Shown: piece by piece, positions 15,161 through 21,485 of the stretch | Numbering within the stretch: the stretch's first letter is position 1 | How the letters are laid out: each line of letters starts with the position of its first letter | Position numbers and translations under genes: made by a program | The notes under the pieces: generated by a model | Databases searched by the model: none | Told to the model about the DNA's origin: nothing | The model's input: only the letters and a program-made list of their open reading frames with translations | Assembly (NCBI GenBank): GCA_025350445.1 | Contig: JANXXV010000596.1 | Location: forward strand, 1 to 21,485 | DNA from: Bryobacteraceae bacterium | GTDB taxonomy: Bacteria; Acidobacteriota; Terriglobia; Bryobacterales; Bryobacteraceae | DNA: 21,485 nucleotides | Direction: 5' to 3'

Positions 15161-16240
15161 ATGCCATCGATTTCCAAAACACGCGCGGAGGCAGCATCAC
15201 TCAACCGGCCGCGCAGGCCCCAAACGGAGAGCCGGGCGCCCGCCGCAGTACGGATACGCCCGGCAGTACGCCGGCTGTGGATCCACTTCCTGAAAGCGTC
15301 CGGCTGCTTCTGGTGGGCGAAACGGTCACTGCGCAGGCAGGGAGCCACGGTTGTGCTAACTCTCCACCGGGTGCTCGACGACTTCACCTTTGACCGTACG
15401 GGGAGCCTGCCCGGCATTGTACTGCGCGAAGAAACGTTCCGCAATCTGGTTGAGTATGTGTCGGAACGGCATGAAGCGGTTGACACCAGCGATGTGGCGC
15501 CCGGCGTGGCCTGCAAGAAACTGCGAATTGTGTTTACGTTTGACGACGGGTGGTCCGACAACCTCAACAGCGCGTTACCGGTGGCGCGCGCCTATCGAAT
15601 TCCGTTCATCGTATTCGTTTGTCCGGGGCTGGCCGGCTCCCCAACTCCATTCTGGCAGGAACAGGTCATTGCCAATTTGAGGTTGTCCAGCCACCCGCTC
15701 AGCCCGGCCAAGATCAATTGCATCATTGAGGATCTGAAGAGAAGCCGCGAAGACGAGCGCGGACCACGGATTGTCGAAGTGTTGGAGAAGTACGGAGTTA
15801 CATCTGAATCGGCGCGGCCGTTCGGCGGCGACAGTACTCTCTCGCTGGAAGAGATTGCGGCGATGCACGGTGAAGGAGTAGCCTTCGGATCGCATACGCA
15901 AACGCATCAAATCCTTACCTGCACCACGGCGGATGCGGTGCGGCGGGAAGTGCGGGAATCGAGAACCGCCATCGAGAAGACCGTCGGCGGCGACTGCAAG
16001 GTTTTTGCCTATCCTAACGGCAACTGGTCGCAGGAGGTCAAGCAGATCCTGGCGGAAGAGGGCATGGAATTGGCATTCACGACGGAACCGGGGGCGTGGA
16101 CCGCGGATTGCGATCCGCTGGCGATTCCCCGGGTGAACGTCTCGGAAAGCAACGTAGTGGATTGGAACGGCGAATTCTCCAGCACAATGTTCGACTACAG
16201 CACGATTTGGAAAGCGTGGCGCGGCGCGGGAAGGCGGTAA
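15161..16240 (+). CDS. Polysaccharide deacetylase (NodB-homology, CE4)
   Basis: The 359-residue protein carries the NodB-type motifs: TFDDG at 126-130 (catalytic base and metal Asp), the metal-binding SHTQTH at 244-249, then VFAYPNGNWS and a late LAIPRVNV stretch. CE4 enzymes remove N- or O-acetyl groups from sugars. The first 60 residues are basic and Arg/Pro-rich with a short hydrophobic patch (WIHFLKASGCFWWAK). No ordinary signal peptide is visible, so its location is unclear: cytoplasmic action on lipid-linked sugars or an unusual membrane anchor. Deacetylases of this kind are regular members of XrtA-type and PNAG-type loci. It lies 20 bases after the GNAT gene and 4 bases before the GT4 gene. 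Confidence 0.88.
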   Translation: MPSISKTRAEAASLNRPRRPQTESRAPAAVRIRPAVRRLWIHFLKASGCFWWAKRSLRRQGATVVLTLHRVLDDFTFDRTGSLPGIVLREETFRNLVEYVSERHEAVDTSDVAPGVACKKLRIVFTFDDGWSDNLNSALPVARAYRIPFIVFVCPGLAGSPTPFWQEQVIANLRLSSHPLSPAKINCIIEDLKRSREDERGPRIVEVLEKYGVTSESARPFGGDSTLSLEEIAAMHGEGVAFGSHTQTHQILTCTTADAVRREVRESRTAIEKTVGGDCKVFAYPNGNWSQEVKQILAEEGMELAFTTEPGAWTADCDPLAIPRVNVSESNVVDWNGEFSSTMFDYSTIWKAWRGAGRR

Positions 16241-16244
16241 CAGG

Positions 16245-17402
16245 ATGACGGTACTTCAACTAATCAGCAGCGAGGGATTGTATGGCGCGGAGAGCATGCT
16301 GATCGCGCTTTCACAAGCACTGGCGCGCAGAGGCCACCGGGTGGTGATTGGGGTTTTCGAGGACTCACGCACGCCGCACACGGAAGTGGCGGAATTTGCC
16401 GAAAAGCTGGGACTTACGGTGCGGCTGATTCCCTGCCATGGCCGTTGGGATTTCAAGACCGTCGCGGAGATTCGAAACTTGCTGGGAACCTTTGGAGCTG
16501 AGATTTTGCACGCACACGGCTATAAAGCGGATCTGTACGGATACGCGGCTTCGTGCTCCTACGATGCGGTTCTGGTCTCGACCTGTCACAACTGGCCGAG
16601 CAAGCGGCTGGTGATGAAGATGTACGCCGCGCTGGACCGGCTGGTGCTGCGCGCGTTCCACCGCGTGGCAACACCTTCTCCGGTGGTTGCGGGGATTCTG
16701 AAACGGTCCGGTATCTCTTCGAGCAGACTGGCCTGGATTGGCAACGGGGTGGATATCCAGCGGTTCGGTTGCCGGGAGGCCACGCTCACAAGTCTTGGCT
16801 GCAAAGCGATTGGATTCGTGGGACGCCTGGTGCCCGGCAAGGGCGGAGAAGTGCTGCTTGCCGCCGCGCAAAAGATAGTTGCCTCCCGCCCCGATGCGAC
16901 CTTCGTTTTTGTCGGCGAGGGCCCGCTGCGAAACGATTGGGAAGCAATGGCGCGAAGCCTTGGAATTGCGGACAACGTTATTTTCACCGGAGCCCGCAAC
17001 GATATGCCGGGTGTCTATGCCTCCTTCGACATGCTGGTGCTGCCCTCGTTTGAAGAAGCCATGCCGATGTGCGTGATTGAAGGCATGGCGGCCGGCAAAC
17101 CGGTAATCGCGACGGCGGTGGGCGCCATTCCCGAACTGGTTCTGCCAGGGACGACAGGATTGCTGGTGACTCCCGGAGACGCGGCGGGGTTGGCGGCGGC
17201 GATCTTGCAAATGCTCGCAAATCCGGAAAAGGCCCGGCAATTGGGCGAGAACGGGGCGCTGCACGTGCAGCGGCATTTCTCAGCCGATGCGATGGCGCAA
17301 AAGTATATCGATTTGTATCAAGAGGCGCTCGACACCCGGTGGAGAGAGCCGCTGGAGTCCGCGCCGAATCCAGCTTTTGGCTCAAAACTAACTTCCAAGT
17401 GA
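16245..17402 (+). CDS. Glycosyltransferase family 4
   Basis: The 385-residue GT-B enzyme begins with VLQLISSEGLYGAESMLIALSQALARRGH, a typical donor-independent N-terminal Rossmann domain with a Gly-rich loop and GAE motif. HAHGYKADLYGYAAS and WIGNGVDIQRF follow, then the C-terminal nucleotide-sugar domain IGFVGRLVPGKGGEVLL. The EX7E motif is at about residues 270-278 (SFEEAMPMCVIEGMAAGKPVIAT). It should add a sugar, with retention of configuration, to the growing lipid-linked chain on the cytoplasmic face. Donor and acceptor cannot be told from sequence. Confidence 0.9.
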   Translation: MTVLQLISSEGLYGAESMLIALSQALARRGHRVVIGVFEDSRTPHTEVAEFAEKLGLTVRLIPCHGRWDFKTVAEIRNLLGTFGAEILHAHGYKADLYGYAASCSYDAVLVSTCHNWPSKRLVMKMYAALDRLVLRAFHRVATPSPVVAGILKRSGISSSRLAWIGNGVDIQRFGCREATLTSLGCKAIGFVGRLVPGKGGEVLLAAAQKIVASRPDATFVFVGEGPLRNDWEAMARSLGIADNVIFTGARNDMPGVYASFDMLVLPSFEEAMPMCVIEGMAAGKPVIATAVGAIPELVLPGTTGLLVTPGDAAGLAAAILQMLANPEKARQLGENGALHVQRHFSADAMAQKYIDLYQEALDTRWREPLESAPNPAFGSKLTSK

Positions 17403-17412
17403 ATAATTCCAA

Positions 17413-18483
17413 ATGAACAATCAAGCAGATATTCGCATTTCCATCATCGTGGCTTGCCGGAACGAAATCCGCCATATCCGCTCGCTGGTGGATTCCCTGC
17501 TGGGGCAGGATTTCGGCGGCATGAATTGGGAGGCGGTGATTGCCGACGGAATGAGCGACGACGGCACCCGCGAGTCGCTGGACCACTACGTTGCCCGGCA
17601 TCCCAATCTGCGGGTGATTTCAAACCCCGGACGGATAGTCTCCACCGGGCTGAACGGGGCGATTCGGGCCGCGCGGGGCGAATTCATTCTGCGAATGGAC
17701 GCTCACACGGTGTATGCGCCCGATTACTGCCAGCGCTGCGTGGATACACTGATCGCGACCGGTGCCGACAATGTGGGCGGCGCGGCAAGAACCAGAGTGA
17801 CCGGCCTGATCCCGCGGGCGATTGCGGCGGCGTATCACTCCCGGTTTTCCACGGGCGGCGCGCGGTTTCACGACCCGGAGTATGAGGGTCCGGCGGATAC
17901 GGTTCCGTATGGCTGCTGGAGGAAGGAAACGTTCGCTCGAATTGGGATGTTTGACGAAAATTTGGTACGGAACCAGGATGATGAGCTAAACCTAAGATTA
18001 ATCCGGTCTGAGGGCCGGGTTTGGCAGAGCCGGTCGATTCTTTCCTGGTACACGCCGCGCGCCACTTTCTCCGGATTGTTTCACCAATACTTCCAGTACG
18101 GTTTCTGGAAGGTGGCGGTGATCCGGAAACACCGGATTCCGGGGTCTGTGCGGCACCTGATTCCAGCTGGGTTCGCACTGGCGAACATTGTTCTTTTGTT
18201 GGCAGTACTCATCGCCGCGGTGGTTCAGGCGAAGGTCAGTTTCGCGGTTGCCGCCACGCTGTGGTTGGGGATGGCAGCGGCGTATGGGATGACGGGATTC
18301 GTGGCCTCGGCCGTGGCCGCCCGGGCTCACGGCGGATGGAAAACCGTTCCCTTCATCCAGGTGGCCTTTGCCACGTACCACTTTTCCTACGGTTTGGGTT
18401 TTCTGAGCGGCCTGTTTTGGTTTGGCTCGAAACCTGCAAACAAATTGTCGACTGACTCAGTTTTCGCTCGGATTACGCGTTAA
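17413..18483 (+). CDS. Glycosyltransferase family 2, ExoA-like, with C-terminal membrane segments
   Basis: The 356-residue protein has the GT-A fold start ISIIVACRNEIRHI, VIADGMSDDGTRE (first Asp-containing motif), and FILRMDAHTVYAP with the DXH variant of the DXD motif. The acceptor-side motif NQDDELNLRL follows, as in ExoA-type enzymes. After residue 235 come three to four hydrophobic segments (GFALANIVLLLAVLIAAVV, VAATLWLGMAAAYGMTGFVA, FSYGLGFLSGLFWF) that would anchor it in the inner membrane. It adds a sugar to a lipid-linked intermediate, with unknown specificity. It is 10 bases after the GT4 gene; no strong ribosome site is seen. Confidence 0.88.
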   Translation: MNNQADIRISIIVACRNEIRHIRSLVDSLLGQDFGGMNWEAVIADGMSDDGTRESLDHYVARHPNLRVISNPGRIVSTGLNGAIRAARGEFILRMDAHTVYAPDYCQRCVDTLIATGADNVGGAARTRVTGLIPRAIAAAYHSRFSTGGARFHDPEYEGPADTVPYGCWRKETFARIGMFDENLVRNQDDELNLRLIRSEGRVWQSRSILSWYTPRATFSGLFHQYFQYGFWKVAVIRKHRIPGSVRHLIPAGFALANIVLLLAVLIAAVVQAKVSFAVAATLWLGMAAAYGMTGFVASAVAARAHGGWKTVPFIQVAFATYHFSYGLGFLSGLFWFGSKPANKLSTDSVFARITR

Positions 18484-18490
18484 TAACTAG

Positions 18491-19159
18491 ATGCGGTTTA
18501 CTTTAACAACTTTCATGCGGCGCTGCTTCGATATCCTGCTCTCCACTCTCGCGCTATTGGTGCTAAGCCCGCTGTTGCTGGTAGTCGCAGTGATGGTCGT
18601 GCTGGATTCGGATGGCAGTGCGTTCTACCCCGCGCCGCGTTCGGGCAAGGGAGGGAAGCCGTTCCGGATGTGGAAATTCCGAACGATGGTGACTGGAGCG
18701 GCCAAGCTGGGCAGCGCCATCACCAGCAGAGGGGACGCGCGAATCACGCGGATGGGACGCTTGCTGCGAGCCACCAAGATCGACGAGTTGCCGCAGTTTA
18801 TCAATGTCCTGATGGGGCAGATGGGTTTGGTTGGACCGCGGCCGGAGTCGCCGGAAATCGTCGCCCTCTACACTCCGGAACAACGCAAGGTGCTGGAAGC
18901 AAAGCCGGGTGTAACCGGCAGGGTGCAACTGGATTCGGGTGAAGAATCCGAACAGATTCCGGCAGGCGCCCAGGCAACCGATTACTACATTCACTATTTA
19001 ATGGACCGCAAAATCCAAGCCGATCTTTCGTACCTGAAAGGCCGGACGCTTTTGTCGGACGCAAAAATTCTTATGGAAACCGCTAGATACATACTGCATT
19101 CCCTAATTCAATTGATAACAAAAAAACAGATTGGACAGAACGTGAAGGAGGTGCTTTGA
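18491..19159 (+). CDS. Phosphoglycosyl transferase (bacterial sugar transferase, PglC-like)
   Basis: At 222 residues this is the short, monotopic form: one N-terminal hydrophobic segment (CFDILLSTLALLVLSPLLLVVAVMVV) followed directly by the catalytic domain. Motifs are KPFRMWKFRTM (56-66), the catalytic Asp-Glu dyad in TKIDELPQFINVL (D98, E99) and the GLVGPRPESPE block (112-122), then KPGVTGRVQLD. Such enzymes transfer a sugar 1-phosphate from UDP- (or similar) sugar to undecaprenyl phosphate, the first membrane step of chain assembly. The two following genes make an amino-deoxy sugar nucleotide, a plausible substrate. It lacks the large N-terminal membrane domain of WbaP/WcaJ. Its 3' end carries an AAGGAGGT ribosome site for the aminotransferase. 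Confidence 0.9.
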   Translation: MRFTLTTFMRRCFDILLSTLALLVLSPLLLVVAVMVVLDSDGSAFYPAPRSGKGGKPFRMWKFRTMVTGAAKLGSAITSRGDARITRMGRLLRATKIDELPQFINVLMGQMGLVGPRPESPEIVALYTPEQRKVLEAKPGVTGRVQLDSGEESEQIPAGAQATDYYIHYLMDRKIQADLSYLKGRTLLSDAKILMETARYILHSLIQLITKKQIGQNVKEVL

Positions 19160-19160
19160 A

Positions 19161-20366
19161 ATGGTTGAAGTCCCGTTCCACCGGCCGAGTATCGGTCAGG
19201 AAGAAATCGACGAGGTCGTAGACACAATGCAATCGGGCTGGTTGACGACCGGTCCCAAAACGGCACGGTTCGAGTCGGATTTCCGCGAGAAGCTCGGTGT
19301 ACCGCATGCTCTGGCGGTAAATTCGTGCACAGCCGGCCTGCACCTGGCGCTGGCGGCGCTGAACATCGGCCCCGGATCCGAAGTCATCACTACCCCGCTC
19401 ACGTTTTGCGCCACCGTCAACGTGATCCTCCACATGGGCGCGACGCCTGTGCTGGCCGACATCGGTCCCGACGGGAACATCGATCCGGCTTCGGTGGAAT
19501 CGCGCATCACCGAGAACACGCGCGCCATCATTCCGGTGCATTTTGCCGGACTGCCGGTAGAAATGGATGCAATCTGGGCGATCGCACGCCGCCACCGGCT
19601 ATATGTGATCGAAGATTGCGCTCACGCCGTTGGCGCCACCTACCGCGGCTGGCCGATTGGCGCCGGAAACCCGGAGATGGGCAACTACAGCGATGCGGCC
19701 GCATTCAGTTTTTATGCCACCAAGAATATGACCACCGGCGAGGGCGGCATGCTGACAACGCATGACGCTGCTTTGGCCGAAGCGATGAAAGTGCTTTGCC
19801 TGCATGGCATCAGCAAGGACGCCTGGAACCGCTACTCCGACAAGGGAAACTGGTTTTACGAAGTGTTGCGGCCTGGTTTCAAGTACAACTTGAGCGACTT
19901 GCAATCGTCGATTGGAATCCATCAACTGAAGAAGCTGGACAGCTTCACGGCGGCGCGCACGCAGTATGCACAGCTTTACAACGAACTGCTCGCCGACGTG
20001 GACGAGTTTGAACTGCCGCCGGAAAAGGCGCACTGCCGCCATGCGTGGCATCTCTACGTGCTGCGGCTGAACCTGGAGAAGGCCGGCATTAGCCGCAATG
20101 AGTTCATCACCTGCATGCGCGAGCGGGGCGTCGGGACGAGCGTGCATTTCATTCCGATTCCGCTGCATCCATTTTTCGCGCCTTATGCGCACCGGCCAGA
20201 GAACCAATGTCCGGCTGCATTGTCGTTGTATCCCAGAATCGTTTCGCTGCCCCTGTTCCCGGGAATGACGGAAGAACAGGTGCGGTATGTGGCGGAAACC
20301 GCTAAGACAATTATTCGAAAGACAAGGGCAGCGAAAACCGTGCCCGTGCTGGTTGGAGGAAATTAA
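19161..20366 (+). CDS. DegT/DnrJ/EryC1-family nucleotide-sugar aminotransferase
   Basis: The 401-residue PLP enzyme has the family's start (VPFHRPSIGQEEIDEVVDTMQSGWLTTGP), the substrate/PLP loop VNSCTAGLHLAL, and VIEDCAHAVGATY, whose Asp holds the PLP ring nitrogen. The Schiff-base Lys is in FYATKNMTTGEGG (K188). The GTSVHFIPIPLHPFF block follows. Such enzymes aminate 4-keto (or 3-keto) sugar nucleotides, usually from glutamate. The adjacent dehydratase would supply the 4-keto-6-deoxy substrate, so a UDP-4-amino-4,6-dideoxy sugar (PglE-like role) is the best inference. A strong AAGGAGGT site at 19144-19151 precedes the ATG. Confidence 0.9.
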   Translation: MVEVPFHRPSIGQEEIDEVVDTMQSGWLTTGPKTARFESDFREKLGVPHALAVNSCTAGLHLALAALNIGPGSEVITTPLTFCATVNVILHMGATPVLADIGPDGNIDPASVESRITENTRAIIPVHFAGLPVEMDAIWAIARRHRLYVIEDCAHAVGATYRGWPIGAGNPEMGNYSDAAAFSFYATKNMTTGEGGMLTTHDAALAEAMKVLCLHGISKDAWNRYSDKGNWFYEVLRPGFKYNLSDLQSSIGIHQLKKLDSFTAARTQYAQLYNELLADVDEFELPPEKAHCRHAWHLYVLRLNLEKAGISRNEFITCMRERGVGTSVHFIPIPLHPFFAPYAHRPENQCPAALSLYPRIVSLPLFPGMTEEQVRYVAETAKTIIRKTRAAKTVPVLVGGN

Positions 20367-21485
20367 ATGTCAGCTTCATTGACCCGGTTGCAGTGGTGGG
20401 TGTGGAGTGTGGTCCGACACGTTACGATCATACTTTTGTCATTCTGGCTGGCGTGGCTCTTGCGATTCGATTTCGCGATCCCGCAAGCGGAGTTACCCAT
20501 TTTTTATCGTGGGCTGCTGATCGCGGCAGTGGTCAAGATGATGGTCAGCGCGGCGATGGGAATGCAAGAGGAACGCTGGTGGGGATACCAGGGATTCACC
20601 GACCTGATGCGGGCGCTGGAACACTGTGTTGCCGCATCGGTGGTCGCGGGTCTGGTGATCTTCGCCGCGATCGGCCCGGAGTTCCCCCGATCGGTCTATG
20701 TGCTCGACCTGATGCTGTGCTTCCTGCTCAGCGGCGGGTCCAGGTTCGCGGCCCGGCTGCAACAGGAACTGCTGGCCGACTGGTCGAAGCGGCACGGACA
20801 AAAGGGGCTGCTGATTTACGGAGCTGGAGTGGCGGGCATCACGCTGGCTAGAGAAATTCGGGAGAACCCGGACCTGGGCTATCAGGTCACCGGCTTCCTG
20901 GACGACGACCCACGCAAGAAGGGCGCCCGGCTGATGGGTCTTCCGGTGCTTGGCTCCGGCGACGACGCAAGCCAGATTGTCAAGAACCAACTGGGCAAGG
21001 ACTCGCCGATTGAAGAAATCGTGGTGGCGATGCCGTCCGCAACGGGAAAGCAAATGCGGGCCGCGGTGGCTAAAGGGCAGGCGGCCGGCGTCCCTTCCAG
21101 AATAGTTCCGGGACTTGGGCAATTAATGAGCGGAAAGCTAGCGGTGGGCAAGATGCGGGAGATTTCCGTGACGGACCTGTTGGGGCGGGAACCGGTGGAA
21201 CTGGACCTCGAAGTCGTGCGGCGGGCCACTGCCGGGCGCACGATCCTAGTCACGGGTGCGGCGGGCTCCATCGGATCCGAGCTGTGCAATCAACTGGCGC
21301 AGTTCAATCCTTCGCTATTGATCGCCTTCGACCAGGCGGAGAGCGAATTGTTCCGCGTGGAGGGCGAGTTGCGCGGCAAGTATCCCAACCTGAATCTTGT
21401 CGCCGAAGTGGGCGACATTCGCGATCAGTTCCAGGTGGAGCATGTGATCGATGCCTACTCCATCGATTCCATTTTCCACGCGGCT
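20367..21485 (+). CDS. Membrane-bound nucleotide-sugar 4,6-dehydratase (PglF/WbpM/CapD type), 3' end outside window
   Basis: An ATG directly after the aminotransferase stop, with GGAGGAAA just before it, opens a frame that stays open to the window end (373 codons). Residues 1-130 hold about four membrane segments. Residues 147-270 form a CoA-binding-like Rossmann domain (LLIYGAGVAGITLAREI, VTGFLDDDPRKKG). An extended-SDR catalytic domain starts near 293 (ILVTGAAGSIGSEL, with the NAD-binding loop at 297-303) and FDQAESELF. The catalytic Tyr/Met-x3-Lys region lies beyond the window. Enzymes of this type convert UDP-GlcNAc to the 4-keto-6-deoxy sugar. Position next to a DegT aminotransferase and a PglC-like transferase supports a bacillosamine-like pathway. 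Confidence 0.9.
   Translation, partial: MSASLTRLQWWVWSVVRHVTIILLSFWLAWLLRFDFAIPQAELPIFYRGLLIAAVVKMMVSAAMGMQEERWWGYQGFTDLMRALEHCVAASVVAGLVIFAAIGPEFPRSVYVLDLMLCFLLSGGSRFAARLQQELLADWSKRHGQKGLLIYGAGVAGITLAREIRENPDLGYQVTGFLDDDPRKKGARLMGLPVLGSGDDASQIVKNQLGKDSPIEEIVVAMPSATGKQMRAAVAKGQAAGVPSRIVPGLGQLMSGKLAVGKMREISVTDLLGREPVELDLEVVRRATAGRTILVTGAAGSIGSELCNQLAQFNPSLLIAFDQAESELFRVEGELRGKYPNLNLVAEVGDIRDQFQVEHVIDAYSIDSIFHAA

Noticed and set aside
16365..17276. Long open frame antisense to the GT4 gene (about 300 codons)
   Set aside because: It lies wholly within a well-supported glycosyltransferase gene, and its translation has no recognisable domain and a composition typical of reverse-frame reading in GC-rich DNA.

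Overview
The window looks like a piece of a GC-rich Gram-negative chromosome, most likely an acidobacterium of the Solibacter/Bryobacter type. This is inferred from the Oar-like TonB receptor tail at the left edge, the mix of exopolysaccharide genes and the general protein style. No rRNA or marker gene fixes the taxon. No tRNA, rRNA or CRISPR array was seen.

Layout. (1) 1-1370: the 3' end of a large outer-membrane TonB-dependent receptor-like gene, closed by a strong intrinsic terminator (1393-1426). (2) 1427-2663: a decayed group IIC intron whose 5' end abuts the terminator T-tract. Its reverse transcriptase/maturase is broken by a 5' deletion, two single-base deletions and two stop codons, but domains V and VI are still visible. 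(3) 2654-6794, minus strand: three genes overlapping by 4 bp each, encoding an ATP-grasp ligase-like protein, a FemAB-like GNAT acyltransferase and a thiamine-diphosphate enzyme. (4) 6795-7006: a divergent regulatory region with -24/-12 (sigma-54) promoter-like elements on both strands. (5) 7007 to the right edge, plus strand: an exopolysaccharide locus encoding export protein, beta-barrel, chain-length/co-polymerase protein, ExeA-type ATPase, BY-kinase-like ATPase, NusG paralogue, small XRE regulator, GNAT protein, polysaccharide deacetylase, GT4, GT2 (ExoA-like), phosphoglycosyl transferase, DegT aminotransferase and a PglF/WbpM-type dehydratase cut by the window edge.

How it fits together. 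The dehydratase and aminotransferase should make a UDP-amino-deoxy sugar. The phosphoglycosyl transferase would load a first sugar phosphate on undecaprenyl phosphate, and the GT4 and GT2 enzymes extend the chain. The chain-length protein, the two P-loop proteins, the SLBB export protein and the beta-barrel form the trans-envelope export machinery, with the deacetylase and GNAT proteins as modifiers. The export-gene set resembles exosortase (XrtA/PEP-CTERM) associated polysaccharide loci, but no exosortase, flippase or polymerase lies in the window. Control seems layered: sigma-54-type promoters in front of gene blocks and a locus-specific NusG paralogue in the middle. The divergent ATP-grasp/FemAB/ThDP cassette is the least explained part and may add a non-sugar (amino-acid or acyl) decoration.
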